A stretch of 64,000 nt of DNA, taken from positions 1 through 64,000 of the forward strand of contig NZ_FNPC01000004.1 of NCBI RefSeq assembly GCF_900107205.1. Direction: 5' to 3'. Source of the stretch: Halopenitus persicus. GTDB taxonomy: Archaea; Halobacteriota; Halobacteria; Halobacteriales; Haloferacaceae. The first letter of the stretch is position 1; each line of letters opens with the position of its first letter. A model generated the notes under the pieces. That model made no database searches and was not told the origin of the DNA. It saw only the letters and a list, made by a program, of their open reading frames with translations. The translations under genes were made by a program, and so were the position numbers. Of this stretch, positions 36,982-45,079 are shown piece after piece.

Positions 36982-37290
36982 TTACAGTTGCACCTCCGCG
37001 TTGAGGAGGATCGCGTACGAGATGAACCACAGCGTGAAGGTCATGAACGCCACGTAGAGGGTGTCCTTCACGCCGAAGTCGGTGACGTCGACGCCGATCA
37101 CCTTCAGGATCGGGAACTGGACGAGCACGAACCCCGCCAGGACGGCGAGCGCCGTGGTCGATCCCCCGTCGGCGGGGGATGTCCCCACGTAACCGGCCGA
37201 GACGATCGCCGCGCCGATCCCCGCCAGGCAGGCGATCGTCGTGACGACCACGCTGCGGGCGTGGCCCGTGATCCCCGAGTCGTCGCTCAT
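36982..37290 (-). CDS. EMC6-like membrane protein
   Basis: 102 residues, about three hydrophobic helices: VVVTTIACLAGIGAAIVSAGYV, STTALAVLAGFVLVQFPILKVI and LYVAFMTFTLWFISYAILL. Small three-helix proteins of this kind in haloarchaea are annotated as EMC6-like, related to the ER membrane complex subunit that supports membrane-protein insertion. The stop is 4 nt before the RLI start. Pairing with ribosome recycling, near SRP genes, would fit a membrane-biogenesis role, which is inference. Confidence 0.8.
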   Translation of the reverse strand: MSDDSGITGHARSVVVTTIACLAGIGAAIVSAGYVGTSPADGGSTTALAVLAGFVLVQFPILKVIGVDVTDFGVKDTLYVAFMTFTLWFISYAILLNAEVQL

Positions 37291-37547
37291 ACGTACGCGT
37301 CCGCTGGCGGCGGTGAAAAGCCGTTCGTTCCCGTGTCGTGTTCCGTCTTCCGTCCCGGAACCGTTCCGTGCCGTGCTCGTGGGGTCTCGTGTTCGTCCGG
37401 TGCCCCGGCTCGAACCGGTTGTCGAATCGTGTCGCTCGGTTCGCCGCCGCCGGCCGTTTGCTCGGTTCGCCGCCGCCGGTTCGCTCGAGCGCGCGCGAGC
37501 CTCGGTGCTGACTGATCGGTCAGTCCACGCCCCGTTCACGGCGAATA

Positions 37548-37568
37548 TACCGGACTATATTTCCGGTA
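37548..37568. promoter_or_regulatory. Inverted repeat TACCGGA-N7-TCCGGTA
   Basis: 7-bp arms around an AT-rich 7-bp centre (ctatatt), a layout typical of winged-helix dimer sites. It lies 95 bp upstream of a winged-helix gene. Confidence 0.5.
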
Positions 37569-37596
37569 AACCCGCGGTTCGGGGACCGATCCCGGC

Positions 37597-37615
37597 CGAT
37601 ATCGCCCCGATATCG
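37597..37615. promoter_or_regulatory. Twin CGATATCG palindromes one helical turn apart
   Basis: Two identical 8-bp palindromes begin at 37597 and 37608, 11 bp apart, so they face the same side of the helix. They lie about 17 bp upstream of the TATA box (TTTATG, 37632-37637) of the following regulator gene. Confidence 0.5.
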
Positions 37616-37662
37616 TCGGTCCGCATCAACCTTTATGACGATGTACTTTTTCGAGACGAACA

Positions 37663-37962
37663 ATGGCTGAAACCGAACAGGACGCGCTCGACGACGTCGA
37701 AACCCTCGAGGACCTCCCGCCGAGCGCGAAGCTCGTCTTCAAGGTGCTCGAGTACAACGGCGCGTTGACACAGAAGGGAATCGTCGAGGAATCGATGCTG
37801 TCGGCCCGGACCGTCAGGTACGCCCTGGAGCGACTCGAACGGATCGGCGTCGTCGACGAGGACGTCTACTTCGCGGACGCCAGGCAGAACCTGTACGAGC
37901 TCACCGAGCCCGCGACGGAGGTCACGGCCGAGGACGGCGAGGCCAGCTGTTGCGCGGACTGA
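37663..37962 (+). CDS. Small winged-helix (MarR-like) DNA-binding protein
   Basis: 99 residues. LPPSAKLVFKVLEYNGALTQKGIVEESMLSARTVRYALERLERIGVV is a winged helix with recognition helix SARTVRYALERL. The wing DEDVYFADARQNLYEL follows, then an acidic tail ending SCCAD, where the paired cysteines could sense metal or redox state. Leaderless start 28 nt after TTTATG. Several palindromes upstream suggest autoregulation. Target unknown. Confidence 0.82.
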   Translation: MAETEQDALDDVETLEDLPPSAKLVFKVLEYNGALTQKGIVEESMLSARTVRYALERLERIGVVDEDVYFADARQNLYELTEPATEVTAEDGEASCCAD

Positions 37963-37990
37963 TCGGCGCGACGCGTCACGGCCTTCTTTC

Positions 37991-38287
37991 CTATTCGTTC
38001 AACTCGCGAGTCCGTCTGACCGCCGACCGGGCGGTCAACGCGATCGTCACGAGCATTCCGCAGGTCACCGCCAGCACGAACGCGAGCAGCAGGAACCACC
38101 CCTCCGGCCCGATCACCGGGTACTCGCGCGTTCCGGTGAAGGGGCCGAACGGCTCGAGCAGCCGAAACAGGTACGCCCCGATCCCGACCGCGAGGCCGAC
38201 GGCCCCGCCGATCGCGGCGTTTCGTCGAACGTCCAGCGCCGCGAAGAAGGCCGACAGCGACGCTCCGTCGGGTCGTTTCTCGCTCAC
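37991..38287 (-). CDS. Small two-helix membrane protein, function unknown
   Basis: 98 residues from GTG 38287. Cytoplasmic N-terminus (MSEKRPDGASLSAFFAALDV) leads to a helix AAIGGAVGLAVGIGAYLF, a loop LEPFGPFTGTREYPVIGPEG, and a second helix WFLLLAFVLAVTCGMLVTIAL, then a basic tail. The loop resembles haloarchaeal proteins of unknown function. The GTG is chosen because a minus-strand CTATAC box (38311-38316) lies 27 nt upstream; upstream in-frame sequence is a 25-bp repeat array rather than protein. Confidence 0.75.
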   Translation of the reverse strand: MSEKRPDGASLSAFFAALDVRRNAAIGGAVGLAVGIGAYLFRLLEPFGPFTGTREYPVIGPEGWFLLLAFVLAVTCGMLVTIALTARSAVRRTRELNE

Positions 38288-38310
38288 GCCGGACCGTATC
38301 CGGTGCTCGA

Positions 38311-38316
38311 GTATAG
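38311..38316 (-). promoter_or_regulatory. TATA box fixing a GTG start
   Basis: CTATAC on the minus strand, centred 26-27 nt upstream of GTG 38287, supports that start and a leaderless transcript. Confidence 0.55.
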
Positions 38317-38342
38317 GTCCGTCGACCGTCTCGCGCCGTCGC

Positions 38343-38417
38343 GGGCGACCGGCGTCGACTCCGCTTCGGGCGACCGGCGTCGACTCCGCTTCGGGTGACC
38401 GGCGTTGACTCCGATTC
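38343..38417. repeat. 25-bp tandem repeat, 3 copies
   Basis: gggcgaccggcgtcgactcc gcttc (25 bp) is repeated at 38343, 38368 and 38393, the last with three substitutions, and a diverged fourth copy follows. It lies between two divergent promoters. Confidence 0.92.
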
Positions 38418-38498
38418 GGGCAACCGCGCTCGACCGTCGGCGCGGGCCCGACGCCGATCGGCACCACTCAAGTGCTCGCCCGTCGAACCGGGACCGTG

Positions 38499-39620
38499 AT
38501 GAACTGCAGGCCGGAATCGCGATCGGTCTACGCGGACCTTCGCCGTCGGCTCCGCGAGGGGCCGCCGGACGTCTCGATCACCGCGCTGCCGGACGGGTCG
38601 ATCGACGTCCGCTGTCGGGTCGAGTTCGGCGCCGGCGGGGTCGTACGGTCCCGCGAGCGGTTCGGCGAGGCGATCGCCTCCGGCGCTCACAAGTCGGCTC
38701 GCCTGATCCCGACCGCTCGGGAACCCGGCGGACAGGCGGTGAACCTCGCGCTCGGCGCCCACGCGCTCGGCGCCGACGTCCGCCTCCTCGGCCATCTCGA
38801 CGCCGAGGGAATGTCCCCGTTCCCGTTCCCGGCCCACTCCTTCGGGGCGCCGGCGACCGTTCACCTCCTCGAGTTCACCGACGAGACGGTGATGCTGGCC
38901 GAGGAGGCTCCGGGACTCAGGTCGTGGGGATACGCCGAGCTGTCGGCCGCGGTCGCGGCGATGGACCGGCCGCTTGCCGCCGACGTCGTCTGTTGGGGTA
39001 ACTGGGTGTCGGCCCCCCGAACCACCGCAACGCTGCGGACCCTCGCCGACCGGCGGGACTCGCTGCCGGGAACGCTCCTCGTCGACCCGGGCGACCTCGT
39101 CGATAGCGACCCCGACGCGATCCGGGACCTGTTCGATGCCCTGACGGCTCTCGAGTCGGTGGTCGACGTCGTGTTCAACGCCAACCGTCGCGAGATCCGT
39201 GCGTGCGTGGCGGTCCTCGATCCGCCGGTTCGGACGCCGGACGACGGGAAGCGTGAGGATCCGCCCGATTCCAGATCGGTCGAGATCGCCTCCGCCGACG
39301 ACGGGACGCAGCTCCGGTCCCTCCGGGCCGCGACGGGACTTTCCGGCGTCGTGATGCACGCCGCCGACCGCGCAATGATGGCCACGACGGACCGCGAGTC
39401 GATCGTTTCGGTCCCGAATCTCGAGACGGGACCTCCCGTCCGCTGGACGGGCGGCGGGGACCGGTTCGGCGCCGGCCTCGCGGTCGGGATGGGGGCCGGC
39501 TGGCCGGTCGAGACGGCGCTCGCCTGCGGGAACGCGGCCGCGTCCTACTACCTCACGCACGACCGAACCGGCGAGGCGGACGACCTCGCGGCGTTCCTCG
39601 CGAATGCTACCCCGCCGTAA
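38499..39620 (+). CDS. PfkB-family (ribokinase-like) carbohydrate kinase
   Basis: 373 residues. GGQAVNLALGAHALGADVRLLGHL is the N-terminal PfkB signature region and VRWTGGGDRFGAGLAVGMGAG the C-terminal one, with catalytic Asp in GGGDRF (GAGD in most homologues). NANRREIRACVAVL and LLVDPGDLVD are the nucleotide-side elements. The substrate, a sugar or nucleoside, is not deducible. The ATG at 38499 is preferred over GTG 27 nt upstream because it precedes the conserved SVYADLRRRLREGPPD stretch. Confidence 0.85.
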   Translation: MNCRPESRSVYADLRRRLREGPPDVSITALPDGSIDVRCRVEFGAGGVVRSRERFGEAIASGAHKSARLIPTAREPGGQAVNLALGAHALGADVRLLGHLDAEGMSPFPFPAHSFGAPATVHLLEFTDETVMLAEEAPGLRSWGYAELSAAVAAMDRPLAADVVCWGNWVSAPRTTATLRTLADRRDSLPGTLLVDPGDLVDSDPDAIRDLFDALTALESVVDVVFNANRREIRACVAVLDPPVRTPDDGKREDPPDSRSVEIASADDGTQLRSLRAATGLSGVVMHAADRAMMATTDRESIVSVPNLETGPPVRWTGGGDRFGAGLAVGMGAGWPVETALACGNAAASYYLTHDRTGEADDLAAFLANATPP

Positions 39621-39662
39621 CCGTCCCGGGTTCACCGGGACCAGCCCCCGGGCTTGCCGTGA

Positions 39663-40487
39663 CTAGAACGGCGAGGGCGTGCCGCCATCCCGGCTTTCGT
39701 CCCCATTCTCGTCCCCGTCGTCGGCGGTGGCGCCGGCGTACACCCCGGTCGAGTCCGAGACCCGATCGAGCCGGTCGGCGAGCGCCGATCCGAGGTCGTA
39801 GGTGTCGCGGACCGTTCGCGCGAGGACGCCGTCGTCGTCGAACGCGACGAGCACCGCGACGAACGCGTACGCGGCCGGTCGCAACAGGAACACGCCTCTG
39901 TCGGCGTCGTCGCCGAGGCGGTCGTTGACGCGGGCGATCAGCGGCTCGACGGGGATCCGGCCGCGTTCGAGCTCGGCGAGGGTGTCCCGGTCCGACGCGT
40001 CGGGGAACAGGTAGAGCGCGCCGTTCGGCTCGCCGTCCTGGCCGCGGGTGGTCGTCGACACCACGGACTCGCCGGCGGCGCGTGCTCCCTCCCACGCCTC
40101 CGTGGCCGCCTCGAACATTCCGGTGACGTCGTCGGCGACGTAGATCCGCGTCCGACGAACGACGTCGTACTCGAGGAATCGGGCGGTGCCGTCAGCCCAG
40201 CCCAGCGTCGCGTCGACGACGAAGCCCGGCTCAAGGGGCTCCGTATCCACCGCGTGGTCGCCATCGATCAGCAACGGCGCATACGCCTCGGCCGCATCCG
40301 GGTCGTCCGGGGCGACCGGGTCGTCCGGGAGCTCGATCACGGCGAACGACGGTGCGGGACCGGTCTCGTTCGACCCATCCTCGGTTGACCCATCCTCGCC
40401 GCTCTCCGTGCCCTCGCTCCCCGCGCCCTGGCTCTCTCCGCCGACGCGTCGTTGCACGCGAAACCGTCCCGACGTCGTCGGTTCCAT
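39663..40487 (-). CDS. Uncharacterised haloarchaeal protein (DUF6663-like)
   Basis: 274 residues, starting MEPTTSGRFRVQRR. A low-complexity insert (about 15-45) is followed by PLEPGFVVDATLGWADGTARFLEYDVVRRTRIYVADDVTGMFEAATEAW, then ALYLFPDASDRDTLAELERGRIPVEPLIARVND and RGVFLLRPAAYAFVAVLVAFDDDGVLARTVRDTY. No catalytic motif or membrane anchor is clear. It resembles haloarchaeal proteins I recall as DUF6663; the function is unknown and the family name is from memory. Confidence 0.6.
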   Translation of the reverse strand: MEPTTSGRFRVQRRVGGESQGAGSEGTESGEDGSTEDGSNETGPAPSFAVIELPDDPVAPDDPDAAEAYAPLLIDGDHAVDTEPLEPGFVVDATLGWADGTARFLEYDVVRRTRIYVADDVTGMFEAATEAWEGARAAGESVVSTTTRGQDGEPNGALYLFPDASDRDTLAELERGRIPVEPLIARVNDRLGDDADRGVFLLRPAAYAFVAVLVAFDDDGVLARTVRDTYDLGSALADRLDRVSDSTGVYAGATADDGDENGDESRDGGTPSPF

Positions 40488-40607
40488 ACCCGACCCCAAT
40501 CGGTCCGGTCTGATAAGGCGGCTGATTCGGGGCCGATGCTGCCTGGGCCCGACGCGTCCGGCGTCACGGATCGTGGTCTGGGTCGCCACGCATCCGACAC
40601 TCCGGTC

Positions 40608-40649
40608 CGCAGCCCGGATCCCGCAGCCCGGATCCCGCAGCCCGGATCC
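40608..40649. repeat. 14-bp tandem repeat, 3 copies
   Basis: cgcagcccggatcc is repeated three times without mismatch just upstream of the methyltransferase gene. Confidence 0.95.
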
Positions 40650-40688
40650 GCATCGTTATGGGGGCGCGGTCCGAACGGATCGCCACGA

Positions 40689-41312
40689 ATGGGACTCCTG
40701 GAGGACAAGGGTCGCGCGCGGCTCTTCTACAAGTATCTCTCGACGGTGTATGACCGGATCAACCCCTTCGTGTGGGACGAGCGGATGCGCGCGGAGGCGC
40801 TCGACTGGCTCGATCCCGCGGCCGGCGACCGCGTTCTCGACGTCGGGTGCGGGACCGGCTTCGGGACCGAGGGACTGTTGGAGCGCACCGACGACGTGCA
40901 CGCGCTCGACCAGAGCGTCCACCAGATGGAGAAGGCGTTCGCCAAGTTCGGCACCCGCGATCGCGTGAAATTCTACCGCGGCGACGCCGAACGCCTCCCC
41001 TTCGCCGACGACACCTTCGACGCCGTCTGGTCGTCGGGATCGATCGAGTACTGGCCGCATCCGGTCGCCGGCCTCCGGGAGATCCGCCGCGTCGCCAAGC
41101 CCGGCGCGACCGTGCTCGTCGTCGGGCCGGATTACCCGAATTCACGGCTGCTTCAGCGGCTCGCCGACGCGATCATGCTCTTCTACGACGCCGAGGAGGC
41201 CGATCGGATGTTCGAGGAAGCGGGCTATGAGACCTACGAGCATCACATCCAACAGGCCAAGCCCGGCAGCCCCAAGGCGATCACGACGGTCGCCACCGTT
41301 CCCGATCGGTAA
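40689..41312 (+). CDS. SAM-dependent methyltransferase, MenG/UbiE-like quinone type
   Basis: 207 residues. YKYLSTVYDRINPFVWDERMR is the N-terminal helix pair of quinone methyltransferases; RVLDVGCGTGFGTEGLL is SAM motif I; FYRGDAERLPFADDTFDAVWSSGSIEYWPHP covers motifs II and III; VLVVGPDYPNSRLLQRLADAIMLF is next. Similar to plastidial MPBQ/MSBQ methyltransferases and archaeal menaquinone methyltransferases, so a respiratory quinone substrate is likely but not proven. Confidence 0.85.
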   Translation: MGLLEDKGRARLFYKYLSTVYDRINPFVWDERMRAEALDWLDPAAGDRVLDVGCGTGFGTEGLLERTDDVHALDQSVHQMEKAFAKFGTRDRVKFYRGDAERLPFADDTFDAVWSSGSIEYWPHPVAGLREIRRVAKPGATVLVVGPDYPNSRLLQRLADAIMLFYDAEEADRMFEEAGYETYEHHIQQAKPGSPKAITTVATVPDR

Positions 41313-41376
41313 GCTCGGTTAGCCACCACCAGCGTCGCCGCCTCGGCGTCGGTCCCACACCGTATCGGCGTCAGCC

Positions 41377-41970
41377 TCACGCCGCCCTCGCCGTCAGCCT
41401 CGCGACCGGCTGTTCGCCGTCGAACACCCGTAGCTCGACGGTGGATCCCGACGTCGGGACCGGATCGTTGGTCCCGGCGATCCGGAGCGATGCGCTCTCC
41501 CCCGGGCCGAGCGTGGTCGTTCCCGCGCTGTTGAACGCGCCGGTCGGTCCGGGATCGTAGCCGGCGGCCGAGAAGAACGGAACGGGCGGCTGTCGGTCCA
41601 ACGGCTCCCCGTTGACCCGGATGCGTATCCGTAGGTCCAGTATCGACAACGCGTCGCCGCCGCGGTTGGTCAGCGTGACCGTTCGGTCCTCGACGGACAG
41701 CGACAGCGTTGCGGTCGGCGCAGGTTCCATCGGATCGACCGCGTCGGTGACGAGGACCGCGGAGCCGCCGGCAAGCACCGTCGTGAGGAGTATCAGGAGG
41801 ACGGCGCCGATCGGGGCGAACGCGCGATCGGTTCGGCCCGCCGATCGGCCGCCATCGTTGGATGGCCGGTCGTCGCTGGATGGCCGGTCGTCGCTGGATG
41901 GCCGGTCGTCGCTGGATGGCCGGTCGTCGCTGGATGGCCGGTCGTCGCTGGATGGAGCGAACGGGTTCAC
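41377..41970 (-). CDS. Type IV pilin-like protein (class III signal) with repeat leader
   Basis: 197 residues. A long charged leader (1-48) with five SSDDRP hexapeptides precedes RAFAPIGAVLLILLTTVLAGGSAVLVTDAV, the pilin-type hydrophobic helix with a PibD-like cleavage context. The rest is a beta-rich domain (ATLSLSVEDRTVTLTNRGGDALSILDLRIRI, GPGESASLRIAGTNDPV). Haloarchaeal pilins of this class are exported and cleaved at the leader. The leader repeats, encoded by an 18-bp array, make it longer than most prepilin leaders. It may be a surface adhesin. Confidence 0.78.
   Translation of the reverse strand: MNPFAPSSDDRPSSDDRPSSDDRPSSDDRPSSDDRPSNDGGRSAGRTDRAFAPIGAVLLILLTTVLAGGSAVLVTDAVDPMEPAPTATLSLSVEDRTVTLTNRGGDALSILDLRIRIRVNGEPLDRQPPVPFFSAAGYDPGPTGAFNSAGTTTLGPGESASLRIAGTNDPVPTSGSTVELRVFDGEQPVARLTARAA
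41862..41951. repeat. 18-bp tandem repeat, 5 copies, coding
   Basis: Five identical 18-bp units (tggatggccggtcgtcgc in phase) encode SSDDRP hexapeptides in the pilin leader. Perfect identity indicates recent expansion. Confidence 0.93.
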
Positions 41971-42018
41971 ACGCCGCCTGCGTCGACTTCCGGGTAAAAC
42001 CCTCGGACTCGACCGAAC

Positions 42019-43377
42019 TTACGTTGACGTCCCGTCCCCGTCGGATGGCTCGGGGATGCGCGGCGGATCGGTCGGCCGGATGTCCGAGATCCAGGCCACC
42101 CGCGGGTCGTCGACGACGGTCACCCGATACGACCGTGCGGGCGAGAGCAGCCAGAGCTGTCCGTCCTCGTCGGTCGTTCCGACCTCCACGCTGTCGTCCC
42201 CGCCGATCGCGACCGTCACGCTGGCGTTGGGGATCGGGGCGCCCGTCGCCTGGTCGGTCGCGGTCACCCGCACCGGAGCGGCTGGGTAGCTCCGATCGAC
42301 CGTGAGACCGATCCCGTCCTGCGTCGTCGCGAGCGCGTCGCCGTCGGTGAACGTCTCGAGGTCACGCCGTTGGTGCTCGATGAAAACGTCGCCGTCACCG
42401 GCGCTGACGAACGTCCGGAGCCGGCCGCCCTCGAAGGGGACGGTCACGCGCGTCACGCCGCCCGTTCCGAGCGTGTCCGCCGATCCGCTTCGCTCGTCGA
42501 TGCGGGGGTATGCGGACAGGGTTCGTTCGAGCGCCCGCTGGCTGTCGCGGCCGCTGCCGTCCGCGCTCCGGTCCCAGCGGTCACCGCGGTACACCTCCCG
42601 AAGGTACTGATCGCCGTCGATCGCCGCGAGCACGACGACGTCGGAGCGCGTTTCGACGTAGACCCGATCCGGGGCGGTCCCGCCGCGGAGCGTCTCGAGC
42701 GCGTACTCGCGAACCGGTCCCGAGTAGACGTTCAATCGGAAGGCGAGCGACTCGGTCCGGAGGGAGCTTCCCTCCGTCTCCTCGGCGAGTGCGGCCAGCA
42801 CCGCCAGTCTCGTCCGGAGGATCTCCGCCGTCGCCGCGATCCGCGCGAACTCGACGAGGAGTTCCTGGTCGGTCAGTTCGCCGTTCGTGTGCGCTTCGAT
42901 CGCCCGACGCTGTCGCTGGTAGAGCGCTGCTTCGGCCCGTCTGATCTCGTCCTCCGCGGCGACGAGACGACTATTTCGTTCGCTCGCGGTGTCGGCGGCC
43001 TCGACGTGTGCAATGATCTCCTCCGTCCGGAGCGCGGCGGTCGTGGCGTCGGTTTCGAGTCGACTCGCCGGTCCGAGGCTCGCGCTGTGGTGCTCGATCG
43101 AGACCGTGGTCGGCTGGCCGACCGGCGGACCGAGCACGTTGAGACGCGTGTCGGTGCCGTTCTCCTCCGTGCCGTTCCCTCCCGTGTCGTTGGTTCCGGT
43201 CTGTTGAATCGGCCCGTTCCCGTCCGCACGCAGATCGGCGACGCCGCGTTCCGTTTCCCCGCTGATTCCGGTCTCTTCGCCGCTTTCGTCCGCCGCCGGC
43301 GCGGGACCGGGCGCGGCACCGCCGGCGACGGATGCAAGCAGCAACAGCGTCGCGAACAGGACGGGGAGGGCCCTCAT
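42019..43377 (-). CDS. Secreted haloarchaeal protein with C-terminal Ig/peptidase-regulatory-like domain
   Basis: 452 residues. Sec-type signal MRALPVLFATLLLLASVAGGAA, then an acidic linker with glycosylation-like sites (NDTGGNGTEENGT). A helical body runs about 100-230 (LRTEEIIAHVEAADTASERNSRLVAAEDEIRRAEAALYQRQ). The rest is beta-rich and ends with GAPIPNASVTVAIGGDDSVEVGTTDEDGQLWLL, a carboxypeptidase-regulatory-like fold. Probably extracellular. Divergent from a membrane winged-helix gene and adjacent to the pilin, so the three may form a surface-sensing locus. Confidence 0.75.
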   Translation of the reverse strand: MRALPVLFATLLLLASVAGGAAPGPAPAADESGEETGISGETERGVADLRADGNGPIQQTGTNDTGGNGTEENGTDTRLNVLGPPVGQPTTVSIEHHSASLGPASRLETDATTAALRTEEIIAHVEAADTASERNSRLVAAEDEIRRAEAALYQRQRRAIEAHTNGELTDQELLVEFARIAATAEILRTRLAVLAALAEETEGSSLRTESLAFRLNVYSGPVREYALETLRGGTAPDRVYVETRSDVVVLAAIDGDQYLREVYRGDRWDRSADGSGRDSQRALERTLSAYPRIDERSGSADTLGTGGVTRVTVPFEGGRLRTFVSAGDGDVFIEHQRRDLETFTDGDALATTQDGIGLTVDRSYPAAPVRVTATDQATGAPIPNASVTVAIGGDDSVEVGTTDEDGQLWLLSPARSYRVTVVDDPRVAWISDIRPTDPPRIPEPSDGDGTST

Positions 43378-43519
43378 CGAGCGGAGATCCGTCGGCATCG
43401 GTTAAAAAGTCCATCCATCGCCCCACTCCCGGTCGGTCCGCACGGTCCGGCATCGAACCTCCGTGGCCGGGGGAACCCGACGATGAAACGGGGAACCGGC
43501 CCGATGAAAAGGATTTTGC

Positions 43520-43531
43520 CACGTGCACGTG
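43520..43531. promoter_or_regulatory. CACGTGCACGTG palindrome in divergent promoter
   Basis: A perfect 12-bp palindrome made of two CACGTG half-elements, 14 nt before the ATG at 43545. It sits between the divergent secreted-protein and winged-helix genes. Confidence 0.5.
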
Positions 43532-43544
43532 ACTGCACGCCTGT

Positions 43545-44960
43545 ATGCGGTGGCCCGCCCTCTGTGTCGTTTTCGCCTCCCTGCTCCTCCTTGCCGGAGT
43601 TCCAGCCGGCGTCGCTGTCGGGCTTCCGACCGCCGGAGCCGCCGATCTCGACCCGACGGTCGCCGGTGACGATCGGTCGTCCGCGGTCGAGAGCCCGGAC
43701 GTCACTGCCCCTGGATCCCGGCAGATAGCCGATCTCGAGGCGTCGCCGCGGATGGTCTTCGACGTCGACCTTCGGTCGACGCGGGAGGCGGACTGGACGG
43801 TCACGGTCCGATACGTCCTCGTCGACGACAACGCGACCGCGGCCTTCGAGCGCGTCGCGGGCGGGTTCGAGTCGGGCGAGGTCGGTCCCTCGGCCGACCT
43901 CTATCGCAACCTCGCTGCCGGCGCGTCGGAGGCGGCGGGTCGGGAGATGACCATCGTCGACGTCGACCGCGAGACGGCCCTCGATCGCGGGGTCGATCCG
44001 GACGACCTGGCGAATCCCGACGCGGTCGAGAACGTCGAGGGGGACGCGGTCGCGGTCGGCGAGCTCCGGCTGTCGTTCACCTGGACCGGATTCCTCCGCG
44101 AGGACGGCGACCAGCTCGTCCTCGACGACGCCCTCCGGACCCCCGACGGCGGGACGTGGCTCCGGTCGCTCGATGCGAACCAGCGGCTGGTGATCCATCC
44201 GCCGGACGGATATCAGGCGGATTCGTTCCCCGGGATCGGCCTCTCGCTCGAGGACCGTGCGGTCGTCATCGATGGCCCACGAACCTTCGGGCCGGACGAC
44301 CGCATCGAGGTGGTCTACTCGCCGGCACCCGGATCCATCACCGGCCCGCCCTGGCTGCTTTTGGCCGGCGCGATCGTTCTCGCCGCGACGGTCATCGCGG
44401 CCGGCCTGGTCCGATACCGACGTCACGACGAACCCTCGCAGACCGGGAGCGAGCCGACCGACGCCGGCGAACCGGCCGGATCGACCCCGAGCGAGGCGGA
44501 CGTCGACGCTCGTCCGGGCGTCGCCGAGCCGTCCGGTTCCGCGACCTCGGGGGCGACCGCCGACGCTGACGAGCGCGCCGGCGGCGATGCGGACGTTGGC
44601 GATGCGAACGTGAGCGATGCGGACGTGAGCGAGACGGACGAGTCCGAACCGAGCGACGCCGAGGGCGGGCCGGATGCGGGGGCCGAGTCGGACGAGGAGT
44701 CCGGAGCGGACGCGGAGACCCAGCCGACGCCGGATCCCTCGTTGCTCTCCGACGAGGAACGCGTCGAGGCGTTGCTCGACCGGAACGGGGGACGGATGCG
44801 ACAGGCGGACATCGTCGACGAGACCGGCTGGTCGGACGCGAAGGTCTCACAGCTGCTCTCCGCGATGGCCGAGGAGGGCCGGATCGAGAAGCTCCGGCTG
44901 GGCCGCGAGAACCTCATCTCCCTTCCCGATCACGCGCCGACCGACGTCGACGAGGAGTGA
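43545..44960 (+). CDS. Membrane-anchored winged-helix regulator with extracellular domain
   Basis: 471 residues. Signal-like N-terminus (LCVVFASLLLLAGVPAGVAVG), an extracellular beta-rich domain of about 230 residues (DVDLRSTREADWTVTVRYVL, FTWTGFLREDGDQL, RIEVVYSPAP), a transmembrane helix (PPWLLLAGAIVLAATVIAAGLV, about 265-287), a long acidic linker, and a C-terminal winged helix (about 408-465: VEALLDRNGGRMRQADIVDETGWSDAKVSQLLSAMAEEGRIEKLRLG). This topology would put the DNA-binding domain in the cytoplasm, a one-component transmembrane signalling protein. Ligand unknown. Divergent from a secreted protein gene. Confidence 0.83.
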   Translation: MRWPALCVVFASLLLLAGVPAGVAVGLPTAGAADLDPTVAGDDRSSAVESPDVTAPGSRQIADLEASPRMVFDVDLRSTREADWTVTVRYVLVDDNATAAFERVAGGFESGEVGPSADLYRNLAAGASEAAGREMTIVDVDRETALDRGVDPDDLANPDAVENVEGDAVAVGELRLSFTWTGFLREDGDQLVLDDALRTPDGGTWLRSLDANQRLVIHPPDGYQADSFPGIGLSLEDRAVVIDGPRTFGPDDRIEVVYSPAPGSITGPPWLLLAGAIVLAATVIAAGLVRYRRHDEPSQTGSEPTDAGEPAGSTPSEADVDARPGVAEPSGSATSGATADADERAGGDADVGDANVSDADVSETDESEPSDAEGGPDAGAESDEESGADAETQPTPDPSLLSDEERVEALLDRNGGRMRQADIVDETGWSDAKVSQLLSAMAEEGRIEKLRLGRENLISLPDHAPTDVDEE

Positions 44961-45079
44961 CCGGTCCCGAACATGCTCGTCGAGGTGTTCAGGGTGCCAC
45001 GCCGTCTCCCACGATCCGGGATGTCCCGACGACGACCGGTTTCGAAAGCCATTACACGGACAGGTGGTAGGTATTCACT

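Larger units (their letters stand above)
37291..37662. other. 372-bp intergenic region with several dyads
   Basis: No gene seen. It holds a 20-bp direct repeat (37434-37453 and 37460-37479), the dyad GACTGA-TCGG-TCAGTC at 37510-37525, the dyad TACCGGA-N7-TCCGGTA at 37548-37568, two CGATATCG palindromes and the TATA box of the downstream regulator gene. It serves as divergent promoter region for the EMC6-RLI operon and the small regulator. Confidence 0.7.
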
